Made by a program: the position numbers and the translations under genes. Below are positions 23,007-33,708 of a DNA stretch of 64,000 nucleotides, one piece after another (the first letter of the stretch is position 1; each line of letters opens with the position of its first letter). The DNA is from Armatimonadota bacterium. Lineage in GTDB: Bacteria; Armatimonadota; Chthonomonadetes; Chthonomonadales; CAJBBX01. A model generated the notes under the pieces. That model was given only the letters and a program-made list of their open reading frames with translations, was not told the DNA's origin and ran no database searches. The stretch is taken from the NCBI GenBank assembly GCA_026392115.1, contig JAPLCQ010000125.1, positions 1 to 64,000 of the forward strand, written 5' to 3'.

Positions 23007-26000
23007 ATGCGAGCCATTGGCAAGTCGCCCGGGTCGCCGGGCCGCAGGCATAGTGTTCTCCCGTGGCCGGTCGCGGCGGCGTCTCTCGCCCTGCTGGTCC
23101 TGGCTCAACCCGTAACGGCACAGAAGGCCGGGCCGCCGTCGCCCGGCGGAGGCGCGCCGGTGCAGCCCAACAACGTGAGGCAACTCCCGTTCACGCCGCC
23201 CGAGCAGGGCGTCGTGGCCGGCGCCACGGTCGAGCGTGACCGCGACACGGGCCGCATCCGCCGGGTGCGCGGCAGCATCGCGCCGCTGGCCACGCAAAGC
23301 GCACCCGCGGCGGCGCGGGCCTTTCTCTACGCCAACCGCAAGGCGCTCGGTCTGAGCACGGGGATGGCGGAGCTGGCCCCGGATCGCCAGGTGGAGAGCC
23401 TCGGCGGCTTCCATGTCACCTACAAGCAGGTGTTGGGCGGCCTGACCGTCTTCGGCGGCGGCCTTGCCGTCCATACCGACAAGGCGCTCCGGATCACACT
23501 CGTGACGCTGGACCTGCTGCCCATCGCGGCTGAGCAGCGGTTCGGCCCCGCGGGCAAGTCCGACAGGGCCATTGCCGCCGCCGTAACCGCCGTGGCCGCC
23601 CAGTCTCCCCCGCGCCAGGCTCCCGTAGCCGCGGAGGGTGTTTGGGTCCAGAAGGGGCGCGCCGAGCATGTCTTCCGCGTCACCTTCGGCACCATCACCC
23701 CGGCAGGCGCCTGGGAGGTGATGGTCCGCACGTCCGACCTGGCGATCCTGTCAGTCAAGAACATCGCGCGCTTCGCCGACGGCACGGGCATGGTCTACCT
23801 GCCCAACCCTGTCGTCGTGACAGGCGACCCGACGTTGACCGACATCGGCAATGCCGACAGCCCCACGCTGAGCGGGGCCCGCGCGTCCGTCACGCTGAGG
23901 GGCCTCGACGGCTCCGGCAGGCTGACCGGCGCTTACTGCACCACCGCTCCGTCCAGTTCCATAACCCGCGCATACTCGGCGGGCCTGGCGTTCAACTACA
24001 CCCGCTCGCAGACCGGCTTCGACGAGACGATGGCCTACTACCACGTCGACCGCGTGGCCCGGTACACGCAGAGCCTCGGCTTCACCAATATCCAGAACCG
24101 CCAGACCGGCGTCGATGTCGACGGCACCACCGAGGACAACGCCTGGTACGATCCGTCGACCGGTGATCTCACGTTCGGTACGGGAGGCGTGAACGACGCC
24201 CAGGACGCCGACGTGATATGGCACGAGTGCGGGCATGCCATCCAGGACAACCAGACGCCCGGGTTCGGCAGCTCGGCGCAAGGCGGCGCCGTGGGCGAGG
24301 GCTTCGGGGACTACTGGGCGGGCTCTCAGTTCGCCGGCGTCGGACCCATGGGTTCTGCGTGGGACATCTACGTGGGCGAATGGGATGCCACCTACTACAG
24401 CTCCAGTGTGCCGCCCTACTTGCGGCGTCTGGACAGCTCCAAGCACTTCCCCGAGGACTGGGTGGGCGAGGTGCACGACGATGGGGAGATCTGGTCGGCC
24501 TGTTTGTGGCAGGTTCGAGGACTCGTCGGCGGCGTTCGCGCGGACACGATCATCCTCGAGAGCCATTTCAGCCTCTCCCCGTACTGCACCTTCGCCGACG
24601 CCGCCGAGGCGATTCTGGCCGCCAACAAGGCCCTCTATGCCGATGCGGACCGCCGGGCCATCCGCAACATCTTCATTGACCGCGGAATCCTCGTGGCCGA
24701 GACGGCGTCGAGCATGGCCGCGGCGCCCGTCGCCGGTCACGCGGGCGATAGCGTCACGCTCAGCGCGACGCTGACCCAGGCCGCCTCGCACGACCCGGTC
24801 GCCGGCGTCGATGTGGTGTTCCGGCTGTCCGGCGTGGCGGTCGGTCTGAGTAACACGGACGCCGGCGGCGTCGCCGCGGTGGGCTATGCGATCCCGGGCT
24901 CCGCCGCCATGGGTGTCCGAACCATCACGGCCACCTTCGCGGGCAACTACGACATCGGCCCATCGACCAACTCCGCCGACCTGACCATCGACGGCTACGG
25001 CATCAGCGGCCATGTGACCGAGGCGGGCGACCCGCTGGTCGGCGCGGCGGTCCACGCCGTTGGGCCGGGCATGGCTTCAACGACGTACAACGCCGCGCCC
25101 GGTACGATGATCCCGGACAATGACCCGACGGGCATCTCGTCCACCATCACGGTCCCGTCGGGCGGGCAGATCGGCTCCGTTCGTGTGGGCGTCGATATCA
25201 CGCACACCTACCGGGGTGACCTCCGCGTGGAGCTGGTCCACCCTGACGGCACGGCGGTCCTGCTGCACGACCAGTCCGGCGGAAGCGCCAGTGACCTGGT
25301 CACGAGCTACCCTGATCTGACTGCACCGGCGGCGAGCCTCGATATCCTCCGCGACAAGGCCGCCGCGGGAACCTGGACGCTGCGGGTCGCCGACATGGCC
25401 GCGAACGACGTCGGCACGCTGAACAGCTGGTCCCTGACGCTGGAGGCGATGAGCAGCGCGGCCGAGACCAGCGTCATCACCGACGCCTCCGGCGCGTATC
25501 TGATGAAGGTCATGGCCGGAACGTTCACCCTGTCGGCTGCATCTCCCGGCTTCGCGTTCACGCCTGCCAGCCGCGGCGTCACCGTGCCGGAGGACCAGAG
25601 CGGCGTCGACTTCGCGGCGCTCGGCGCCGCAACCGACCTGAGCCTGGGCAACGTGACGGGCAATTCGGGCGATGTCGTGACCCTGCGATCCGTATTGCGC
25701 ACACGCTCGGGCCATACGCCGCTCTCAGGCCTGCCCATTGTGTTCTCCGTGAATGGAGTGAGCGCGGGCACGGCTAACACGGGCGCCGACGGCGCCGCCT
25801 CTGTCGCCTATACGCTGCCGGCCGGCCTCGTAGTGGGCGCGTACCCCGCCGTGGCGCGGTTCGGAGGATCGGCCACCTGCAATCCGCGATCGGCAGAGGC
25901 AACGCTGACGGTTCCGGGATACACCATCTCGGGCAGCGTCATGCAGGTGGGTGGCCCCGTCGTCGGGGCAACGGTCACGGCGAGCACGCCGAAAGCCACC

Positions 26001-27725
26001 GACAGCCAGTACGGGTCGTCGCCCGGCGCTTCCATACCGGACAACAACGCCGTTGGGATCGAGGCGCCGATCGTGGTCTCCGACACCGGCGTCATCACCG
26101 GCATCAAGGTGGGCGTCAACATAACCCATACATGGATCGGCGACCTCGGCGTAACGCTCCGGCACCCCGACGGCACCGAGGTCATGCTCCATAACCACAC
26201 CGGCAGCAGCGCCAACGACATCGTGACCAGCTATCCCGACCTGACGGTCCCGGCGCAGAGCCTCAGCGTCCTGCTGGGCAAGCCCATGGCGGGTACGTGG
26301 AAGCTGATCGTGAAGGATACGGCCGCCGGCGATTCCGGAACGCTCAATGCCTGGGGCCTGACCCTCACGCACGATGTCCTGCAGCCAGTGGCATCGGCCA
26401 CCTCCGGCGCCACCGGCGCGTACCAGATCGCCGGCCTCAACGCCGCGGGCTACACCCTGACGGCAGCCAAGCCGGGCTACACGCTGACGCCGGCAGCGCT
26501 GGTCGTCACCGTGGGCCCGAACGCCGCCGGAGCCGACTTCAGATCGTCGCTGGTCTCGACAACGCTGACCATGCCCGGCAAGTCGGGCTTGGTCGGCGGC
26601 CCCGTCTCCCTCACCGCGACGCTGACCCAGACGACGCCCGGCTCGGCCATCGCGGGCAAGACGATCGCCTTCGCGGTTGACGGCGCCTCGGCCTCCACGG
26701 CCGTGACGGATGCATCCGGCATCGCGACGCTCTCCTATGCCATCCCCACCGATGCGTCGGTCGGCGTGCATCCGATGACCGCCGCGTTCGCGGGCGACGG
26801 GACGCTGGCCCCGGTCGACGCCGCCGCCGTACTGACGGTTGCCAAGTCGGCCTCGGCGCTCTACCTGCCGGATCGATCAGGCGTCATCACCACCGCGGTG
26901 GCCCTGAAGGCCTACCTTCGCCGCACATCCGACAGCGCCAAGCTGGCGGGACGCACGGTGGCCTTCTCGGTGGCCGGTACGTCCGTGGGCTCCGCCGTCA
27001 CCAGCGTGGACGGCGAAGCCGCCCTGCTCTGGACCATCACGGCCGGGGCGGCGACCCGCACGTTGGGCGGCTCCTTTGCCGGTGACGCGGCCTTCCTGCC
27101 GTGCTCCGGCAGCGCCGTCCTCACGTCGACCACCGTGGCCACCAAGGTCTACGTGGTCGACCGGACGAACGTGAAGATCAAGACCTACACGGTCCTGAAG
27201 GCCTACCTCTACACCACGGCCAACGTCATCCTGCCCGGCAAGACGCTCACCATGACTGTTGACGGCACGTCGCTGGGCTCGCAGGCCACCAACTCCAGCG
27301 GCTACATCTCGTTCGGCTATACGGTCCCCGAGGGCACGGGCGCGGGCAACCGCGTGGTCGGCTCAAGCTGGGCCGGCAACGCGGGCTACCCGGCCTCGTC
27401 CAACACCGGCAAGCTGGGCGTGGTTCAGGGCAACCTCTACATCTGGCCCTACGTCCGCTCCGGCAAACGGGGCACGGTCCACCCGCTCAAGGCCTACGTG
27501 CGAAGCCTGCCGGACTACGTGATCCAGCCCGGCAAGTCGATCACGTTCAAGGTGGGCGGCTCGACCATCGGCTCGGCCAACGTCGCGGCCGACGGCTGGG
27601 CCACGGTCAACTGGTCCATCCCGGCGGGCGAGGCCACCGGCGCCCACACGGCCAACGCAGCCTTCGCCGGCGACGCATGGTACGCAGCCACATCGGCCAA
27701 CACGACCTTCAACGTAGTGCCGTAG
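23007..27725 (+). CDS. Giant secreted M36/thermolysin-like metalloprotease with P/Homo B and Ig-like repeats
   Basis: 1572 residues from ATG 23007 (a GTG at 22995 is the alternative), with a signal ending near LAQPVTAQ. Residues about 90-240 are an FTP-like propeptide. The catalytic domain carries HECGH (starting at His406) and GEGFGDYW (Glu near 431), the zinc site of fungalysin/thermolysin-type gluzincins. Then follow Ig-like beta repeats (six counted). Two carboxypeptidase-regulatory-like domains (YGISGHVTEAG; YTISGSVMQVG) are each split by an inserted P/Homo B domain (about 700-813 and 1007-1122, with IPDN, HTYRGDL or HTWIGDL, and AGTWTL or AGTWKL). No sortase or PEP-CTERM tail. It probably degrades extracellular protein or matures surface proteins. 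A strong hairpin ends the transcript. Confidence 0.85.
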   Translation: MRAIGKSPGSPGRRHSVLPWPVAAASLALLVLAQPVTAQKAGPPSPGGGAPVQPNNVRQLPFTPPEQGVVAGATVERDRDTGRIRRVRGSIAPLATQSAPAAARAFLYANRKALGLSTGMAELAPDRQVESLGGFHVTYKQVLGGLTVFGGGLAVHTDKALRITLVTLDLLPIAAEQRFGPAGKSDRAIAAAVTAVAAQSPPRQAPVAAEGVWVQKGRAEHVFRVTFGTITPAGAWEVMVRTSDLAILSVKNIARFADGTGMVYLPNPVVVTGDPTLTDIGNADSPTLSGARASVTLRGLDGSGRLTGAYCTTAPSSSITRAYSAGLAFNYTRSQTGFDETMAYYHVDRVARYTQSLGFTNIQNRQTGVDVDGTTEDNAWYDPSTGDLTFGTGGVNDAQDADVIWHECGHAIQDNQTPGFGSSAQGGAVGEGFGDYWAGSQFAGVGPMGSAWDIYVGEWDATYYSSSVPPYLRRLDSSKHFPEDWVGEVHDDGEIWSACLWQVRGLVGGVRADTIILESHFSLSPYCTFADAAEAILAANKALYADADRRAIRNIFIDRGILVAETASSMAAAPVAGHAGDSVTLSATLTQAASHDPVAGVDVVFRLSGVAVGLSNTDAGGVAAVGYAIPGSAAMGVRTITATFAGNYDIGPSTNSADLTIDGYGISGHVTEAGDPLVGAAVHAVGPGMASTTYNAAPGTMIPDNDPTGISSTITVPSGGQIGSVRVGVDITHTYRGDLRVELVHPDGTAVLLHDQSGGSASDLVTSYPDLTAPAASLDILRDKAAAGTWTLRVADMAANDVGTLNSWSLTLEAMSSAAETSVITDASGAYLMKVMAGTFTLSAASPGFAFTPASRGVTVPEDQSGVDFAALGAATDLSLGNVTGNSGDVVTLRSVLRTRSGHTPLSGLPIVFSVNGVSAGTANTGADGAASVAYTLPAGLVVGAYPAVARFGGSATCNPRSAEATLTVPGYTISGSVMQVGGPVVGATVTASTPKATDSQYGSSPGASIPDNNAVGIEAPIVVSDTGVITGIKVGVNITHTWIGDLGVTLRHPDGTEVMLHNHTGSSANDIVTSYPDLTVPAQSLSVLLGKPMAGTWKLIVKDTAAGDSGTLNAWGLTLTHDVLQPVASATSGATGAYQIAGLNAAGYTLTAAKPGYTLTPAALVVTVGPNAAGADFRSSLVSTTLTMPGKSGLVGGPVSLTATLTQTTPGSAIAGKTIAFAVDGASASTAVTDASGIATLSYAIPTDASVGVHPMTAAFAGDGTLAPVDAAAVLTVAKSASALYLPDRSGVITTAVALKAYLRRTSDSAKLAGRTVAFSVAGTSVGSAVTSVDGEAALLWTITAGAATRTLGGSFAGDAAFLPCSGSAVLTSTTVATKVYVVDRTNVKIKTYTVLKAYLYTTANVILPGKTLTMTVDGTSLGSQATNSSGYISFGYTVPEGTGAGNRVVGSSWAGNAGYPASSNTGKLGVVQGNLYIWPYVRSGKRGTVHPLKAYVRSLPDYVIQPGKSITFKVGGSTIGSANVAADGWATVNWSIPAGEATGAHTANAAFAGDAWYAATSANTTFNVVP

Positions 27726-27741
27726 AGAAGTCCGGCTGACG

Positions 27742-27786
27742 CGAGACAACGGCCCCGGGGCACGCCGCTCCGGGGCCGTTGTCTCG
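27742..27786 (+). terminator. Long perfect hairpin after the metalloprotease gene
   Basis: Arms 27742-27758 and 27770-27786 are perfectly complementary over 17 bp with an 11-base loop, starting 16 nt after the stop. There is no following T-run, but the stem is by far the strongest simple hairpin in this intergenic region. Confidence 0.7.
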
Positions 27787-27816
27787 ACCGTCCAAACCCC
27801 ACTGCCCCGGTCTCTG

Positions 27817-28107
27817 GTGGCTCGGGCCTCCGTGCCCGAGTCCGCCCTGGCATGTGTGCGCCGCCCTTGACGGTCGCGCTGAGCGAAGCGAAGCACCCCG
27901 ACTCTTGTGACGCGCAGGCCATCCACGCAAGCCACCGCAGCGATGGAGTCGGGGCCCTTCACTGCGTTCAGGGCGACGGCAGACGCCGTCAGTCCGGTCA
28001 ACACGGTCAACAACGTCAAGCCTTTGCCGTCATCCTGACGCGAAGCGGAAGGAGCCCCCGGCGTGCGCCGCTGCGCCTGCGGACTCGGGCACGGAGGCCC
28101 AAGCCAC
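27817..28107. repeat. Intergenic composite inverted-repeat region
   Basis: In the 412-nt gap between genes (27726-28137), a 29-nt arm at 27817-27845 recurs inverted at 28079-28107 with one mismatch. Each arm is itself a small hairpin (CTCGGGC-CTCCGT-GCCCGAG in the left copy). Inside, CCCCGACTC near 27895 and GAGTCGGGG near 27947 form a second nested inverted pair flanked by GAAGCGAAGC-like sequence. CCTGACGCGAAGCGGAAGG near 28033 resembles the GAGCGAAGCGAAG type of dispersed intergenic repeat. No coding sequence is convincing here. It could be a MITE- or REP-like unit. Confidence 0.6.
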
Positions 28108-28137
28108 TAGGGCGGGCCTCCAAGCAAGCCACCGTCC

Positions 28138-29221
28138 TCAGACTACGCCGAAGGTGGGCTTGCGTTGCTTCCACTTGCCCCGCGTGAAGTCGGGCCACTT
28201 CACCGGGGCGCTCTTCCGACCGATGGACTCGCCGGAGAGGTCCACCAGCGCGCTCATGGTAACGGAGTCGTAGACGTCGATGGGCGTCTGCGTTCGTGTC
28301 TTGACGGAGTTCAGGAAGAGGCGTAGCTCCAGCGGGTCCGTGCCGCCGTGCGCCGCCGCCGAGTCGCCGCCGGAGTGCCACCAGGGATGGTCGAACTCGG
28401 TCTGGTAGGGCTCGAACGGCTCCCACTGGTGGTAGGCGGGGCTGCGGCCCGTGATGTAGACCGACCTCTGGTCTTCGTCGTAGACGCCCAGCGTTCCCGA
28501 AGACGTCGCCGCAGTTGATGTCCATCCAGCTCAGTACCGGGCCGAGGCTGTGGGTCGGGTACTGGTCGCGGTTGTGCTCCACCAGGAAGCGCGCGGGCCA
28601 GCGGTCCACGCCCTGCGGGTCGAAGAACCAGTGGTCGATGCAGTCGTGCGAATGGGCGCAGTGGCAGTGGACCATCTCACCCAGCAACCCCTTGCGGATC
28701 ATCTGCAGGACGGCGAGGTTGTCGCGCCGGAAGCTCCAGTTCTCCAGCATCATGCAGGGCACGCCGGTCTTCTCCGACGTGTCGACGAGCTCCCAGCACT
28801 CGGCCACCGAGAGCGCGCAGGGAACTTCAACCGCCGCGTAGATGCCTCGCTCCATGGCGCGGACGGCCATGGGAGTGTGCCAGTTCCAGGGCGTGGCGAT
28901 GACGACCGCGTCCAGGTCGTCGCGCTCCATCATCTGTCGGTACGCCTCGTCGCCGCTGGAGTAGCCGATGGGCCTGGGCCTGCCGGAGGCCGCCACCATG
29001 GCCTGCGCGGCATCCAGCCTCGGTCGGTCGATGTCGCAAAGGGCCGGAACGGCGACGTCGGGCATCTGGAGCATCATCCCCAGCAGGCCGGAGCCGCGTC
29101 CGCCCACTCCCACCACGCCCACGCGCACGGTGGCCGTCTCAGGCGCGCCAAGGGCTCCTGTTGCAGCGCCCAAGGCCAGTGCGCCGGCCCCCAGCGCCTC
29201 TTTGCGGCTCAGCGTGGGCAT
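28138..29221 (-). pseudogene. GH109-like Gfo/Idh/MocA oxidoreductase, interrupted by a frameshift
   Basis: The gene starts at 29221 with a Tat-like signal (LSRKEALGAGALALG), then a Rossmann domain (VGVVGVGGRGSGLLG, CDIDRPR) typical of the GH109/Gfo-Idh-MocA group. Sequence is good up to INCGDVFG near 28497. Beyond that the same frame gives Arg/Pro-rich nonsense, while the neighbouring frame continues smoothly with VYITGRSPAYHQWEPFEPY, AHGGTDPLELRLFLN, IDVYDSVTMSAL and FTRGKWK, ending at 28138. One extra base around 28494-28495 explains this. Full length would be about 360 residues, normal for the family. It may be a true pseudogene or an assembly error. It overlaps the phosphoesterase stop by 1 nt (TGATG), so it is cotranslated. 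Confidence 0.8.
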
Positions 29222-31758
29222 CAGTCGTCATCCTCGACGGCATGGTAGTGATCCCACGGGAAGGGAACGCCGGGCTTCCGGGAGAGCCATACGGCGCGGG
29301 CGACCACAGCGGGATCGGCGCGGTCCACGGCTCTGAAGTTCTGCCGCGCCGACGCCAAGGCGAACCGGCGGGCGGCGCCGCGGAGCGCCGTTGCGGCGGG
29401 GTTCAGTTCGTCCAGCTTCACGCGGGCGGCCAGATGCGTGTAGGGAGCCGGGTCGGCGGTTTCCGTGAAGCACGCGGACATCGGCCGGGCCGTTCGGTCG
29501 AACCGGTTCATTGGCGGGATGCCCAGGACGAGGCCGATGGTCCGCGCGATGGACGTATGCGTGTAGGGCTCACTGACGACCGCGCCACGCCGGGTGTAGG
29601 GCGATACGCAGTAGGCCAGCGTGCGGTGGCCGTCCACATGGTCGACGCCGAGCTGCGAGTCATCCTCCATGACGAGGATGAGCGTCTCCTTCCAGAACCG
29701 CGATCGGGAGATAGCCTCGACGATGCGGCCCAGCGCGAGGTCGTTGTCGGCCACTGCAGCCCGCGGCGTTGGCATGCCAGGCGAGGTGCCCGACGTGTGG
29801 TCGTTGGGCAGGAGCATGACGGAGAGGGCCGGCATCTTCCCGGTCCGCTCGAACTGCGCCAGATCGGCCAGATACTGGTCGGCGCGCCACTGGTCGGAGA
29901 CGATCTGCGGGAAGCCGATGAAGCGCGGATGCAGGAAGCGCCGCAGGGCCGCGTTGTCGGTCTCGGCCTTGATGGTGTACTGGTTCGCGCCCGACTGGTA
30001 GTCGCGCCAGAGGTCGGTCCAGGTGGGCTTCTTCTTGCCGTCCGGCGCCAGAACCTTGGGCTTGTTCACGAACTCGCCATAGACGCGAACGCTGAGGCCC
30101 CGGGCGGCCGCGGCGTTCCAGAGGAAGCCCGCCGGCGAGTAGGCCAGGGCATCGCCGCCGTCGTATGGGTAGCCGCGGGCGTAGGACTGGTAGTTCTGCT
30201 CCATGTAGCCGTTGGCCACGGACGAGGAGACCCACTGGTGGCCGTCGGCCGAGTTGGTTCCGCTGGTGTAGGTGTTGTCAAGCAGCACGAACTGCCGGGC
30301 GATGGCATGCTGGTTCGGCGTGACGTTTTCACCGAAGATCGTGAGGGCGGGGTCGCCGTTGCCCTCCTTCATGTCGCCCAAGGTGGTGTCGTAGGTGTGG
30401 TTCTCTTTGATGATGTAAACCACATGCTTGAAGACCGATGGCTCTCCCACGCGCTCCGGCACAGGCTTCGGGTCGACGCCCCGGCGCGGCGCGGGCTCAG
30501 AGCCCCAACGGTTGTTCAACGCCACACGCTGGGTGTCGGCCTCAAGGGAGCGTAGGTCCGTCTCCTTGATGAACTGAACGACGCCCACGTTGTCATGCAC
30601 GCCGAACCGGTTGGTCTTCGCGATGGGGCGGCTACCCACGCCCTTGGAGCAGGCCACCACCACCTGGCCGCGGCAGAGGGCGATGTCGATGGGGTACCAG
30701 GCTGAGGGCGCCCATCCCAGCACGCGCGTGGTGTCGGTGGCGTCGACCACGGCCACGGCGTTCGCGCCGCCGCAGGCGACGTACAGCCGTCCGCCGTCGC
30801 CGCTCAGGGCCACGCCGGTGGGCATCTGGCCGAAGCCGGGGTCATCGGCGGGGCGCAGCGAGAGGGTGCGGACGACCCTCAGCCGGCCGAGGTCGATGAC
30901 GCTCAGGTCGTCGCTGTCCGAGTTGGTCACCCACGCGGTGCGACCGTCGGGCGAAATTGCCATGCCCGCGGGCTGCCTGCCCACGTCAAGGTGCTGCAGC
31001 ACGGCCGGCTTCGCCGTGTCGATGATCGTAACGGTGCCCCGTCTGGCGGCGTCCGTGCGCTTGTCGATGGCTATCGCCGTGCCGGCCGTGAGGGCCGAGC
31101 CGCGGCTGTCGGGCCGTGCGGGCCTGCCGCCGCGGTTGGCCACGAGGAGCGTGTGCCCGTCTCGCGAGAGGGCGACGTGGTAAGGGCAGGCGCCGACCGG
31201 AATGGTGGTCGTCACGGTGAGCGAACGGAGGTCTACCACAGCCACGGCGTTTCGCATGCCGAGGGCGACGTAGAGGATCGCGCCGTCCGGCGAAACGGCA
31301 AGCCCAGCGGGTTGGGGCGGTTGCTTGCCCTCGGCTACGGCGATGCGCGCGCTGACGATCCAGTTGTCGTCCGATCGCACCAGCTTGACGACCTTGCCGT
31401 CGCTTGCGGAGGCGTAGACGGTCTGGCTGTCAGGGGCCCAGGCGAGCCCCAACGGCCCTGCTCCGAAGCCCACCTGCTCGATCTGCTTTCCGTCGGGAGC
31501 GTAGAACAGAATGCGGTTGGTGGCCAGGGCCGCCACGCAGCTGCCGTCCGGCGCCGCGGCCAGGTCCTTCGGCCGCGAGCCCTCGGTGCGGATCACCGTT
31601 CCGGCAGGCGTGAGCGTCTGGTTGGTGGAGACGAAAACGGACTCGTCCCGCTGGAAGCCGACCTTCGGCGGGTTGTCGTCACCGCGGTTGCCGCCGGCAG
31701 AGGCAGCAACGATCGCGGCGAGCGCAGTCGCCGACAACCCGATGAACCTGAACGCCAT
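29221..31758 (-). CDS. Secreted beta-propeller plus phosphoesterase (PF04185-like)
   Basis: 845 residues with an N-terminal export signal (FIGLSATALAAIVAASAGG). Residues about 50-400 form a YVTN/YncE-type seven-bladed propeller with repeated SPDG blades (LAVSPDGAILYVALG, MAISPDGRTAWVTNSDSDD). From about 440 on it matches the acid phosphatase/phospholipase C-like phosphoesterase family (VVYIIKENHTYDTTLGD, SADGHQW, MEDDSQLGVDHVDGHRT), where Asn/His/Asp residues would bind metal. The same two-domain architecture is common in environmental bacteria; a phosphomono- or diesterase acting outside the cell is expected. It is translationally coupled to the downstream GH109-like gene and divergent from the pirin. 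Confidence 0.85.
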   Translation of the reverse strand: MAFRFIGLSATALAAIVAASAGGNRGDDNPPKVGFQRDESVFVSTNQTLTPAGTVIRTEGSRPKDLAAAPDGSCVAALATNRILFYAPDGKQIEQVGFGAGPLGLAWAPDSQTVYASASDGKVVKLVRSDDNWIVSARIAVAEGKQPPQPAGLAVSPDGAILYVALGMRNAVAVVDLRSLTVTTTIPVGACPYHVALSRDGHTLLVANRGGRPARPDSRGSALTAGTAIAIDKRTDAARRGTVTIIDTAKPAVLQHLDVGRQPAGMAISPDGRTAWVTNSDSDDLSVIDLGRLRVVRTLSLRPADDPGFGQMPTGVALSGDGGRLYVACGGANAVAVVDATDTTRVLGWAPSAWYPIDIALCRGQVVVACSKGVGSRPIAKTNRFGVHDNVGVVQFIKETDLRSLEADTQRVALNNRWGSEPAPRRGVDPKPVPERVGEPSVFKHVVYIIKENHTYDTTLGDMKEGNGDPALTIFGENVTPNQHAIARQFVLLDNTYTSGTNSADGHQWVSSSVANGYMEQNYQSYARGYPYDGGDALAYSPAGFLWNAAAARGLSVRVYGEFVNKPKVLAPDGKKKPTWTDLWRDYQSGANQYTIKAETDNAALRRFLHPRFIGFPQIVSDQWRADQYLADLAQFERTGKMPALSVMLLPNDHTSGTSPGMPTPRAAVADNDLALGRIVEAISRSRFWKETLILVMEDDSQLGVDHVDGHRTLAYCVSPYTRRGAVVSEPYTHTSIARTIGLVLGIPPMNRFDRTARPMSACFTETADPAPYTHLAARVKLDELNPAATALRGAARRFALASARQNFRAVDRADPAVVARAVWLSRKPGVPFPWDHYHAVEDDD

Positions 31759-31921
31759 AGCAGCTCTCCGGCGGAGACCGGCAGCGCCGATCCCGCAGAC
31801 TCCGGCCCCGCCTCAGGCGGGACGCCTCGGGTCGACCGCCCCGGCTAACCGGGCCGCCGCACCCATCGTAGTAAGCATAGACCAAATCGCGCCGAGCGCA
31901 TCCGGTGGTAGGGAGAAAGCC

Positions 31922-32776
31922 GTGACGATCCGCCCAGTTCGCCGTACCGCACAGTCAGTTCCTACGTTGGAAGGAGCCGGAGTGCACCTGCGCCGGGCAT
32001 TCGGGTTCGGCGATACGGAGGAGACCGATCCGTTCCTGCTCCTGGACGACTTCCGCGGCGACCGCGGCGAGGACTACTCCGCCGGATTCCCATGGCACCC
32101 GCACCGGGGGATCGAGACGATCACCTACGTCCTTGCCGGTTCGGTGGCCCACGCCGACAGCATCGGCAACGCGGGCGAGATCGGGCCCGGCGACGTGCAG
32201 TGGATGACCGCCGGTCGCGGCATCATGCATCAGGAGATGCCCCGGGGCGACGCCCAGGGCCGGATGTACGGCTTCCAGCTCTGGGCCAATCTGCCGGCCG
32301 CCGCCAAGATGTGCGCGCCCCGCTACCAGGACATCCAGTCGCGCGAGATACCCGAGGCGTCGGAGGGCGACGGCGTGGTCGCGCGGGTGGTATGCGGTGA
32401 GCTATGGGGTGTGACGGGGCCGGTGGAGGGCATCGCCGCCAATCCGACGTATCTGGACATAACCGTTCCGGCGGGCGCCCGCAAGGCGTTGCCGGTGGAT
32501 GACGCGGCGAACGCATTCGCCTACGTGTTCGACGGCTCGGCCCGGTTCGCCGCCTCCTCGTCGCCCGTCGCCGGCAATCGGACGCTCGTGCTCTTCGACG
32601 GCGGCGATGGGGTCGTGGTGGAGGCCGGCGAGGCCGGAGCGCGCTTCCTGCTCGTCTCGGGCCGTCCCCTGCGTGAGCCGGTGGCGTGGCGCGGCCCCAT
32701 CGTCATGAACACCGATCATGAGCTCCGCCAGGCCTTCGCCCAACTCCAGCAAGGCAGCTTCCTCGACGTGCGGTGA
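31922..32776 (+). CDS. Pirin-family cupin protein
   Basis: 284 residues starting at GTG 31922 after GGGAG. The N-terminal cupin holds the iron ligands His59 and His61 ([13 protein letters not shown]) and His103 with Glu105 (GRGIMHQEM); the second cupin is at about 170-250. Bacterial pirins bind Fe(II), and several have quercetin 2,3-dioxygenase activity; others modulate enzymes or redox-sensed transcription. Nothing here selects among these. It is preceded by a divergent region shared with the phosphoesterase gene. Confidence 0.9.
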   Translation: MTIRPVRRTAQSVPTLEGAGVHLRRAFGFGDTEETDPFLLLDDFRGDRGEDYSAGFPWHPHRGIETITYVLAGSVAHADSIGNAGEIGPGDVQWMTAGRGIMHQEMPRGDAQGRMYGFQLWANLPAAAKMCAPRYQDIQSREIPEASEGDGVVARVVCGELWGVTGPVEGIAANPTYLDITVPAGARKALPVDDAANAFAYVFDGSARFAASSSPVAGNRTLVLFDGGDGVVVEAGEAGARFLLVSGRPLREPVAWRGPIVMNTDHELRQAFAQLQQGSFLDVR

Positions 32777-32891
32777 GGCGCGCGACGACCCGGGCGGACG
32801 GTTGCACTTGCCAAAGTTGGCCGGCGGTGTTATCATGGCGGGCAACCGAGAGCGGCGTTCGGCGCCGCCGAGAAGAAAGGAAGCCATCCGC

Positions 32892-33680
<789 letters not shown>

Positions 33681-33708
33681 GCCATCGACCACCCGAAGAG
33701 AGCAACCC

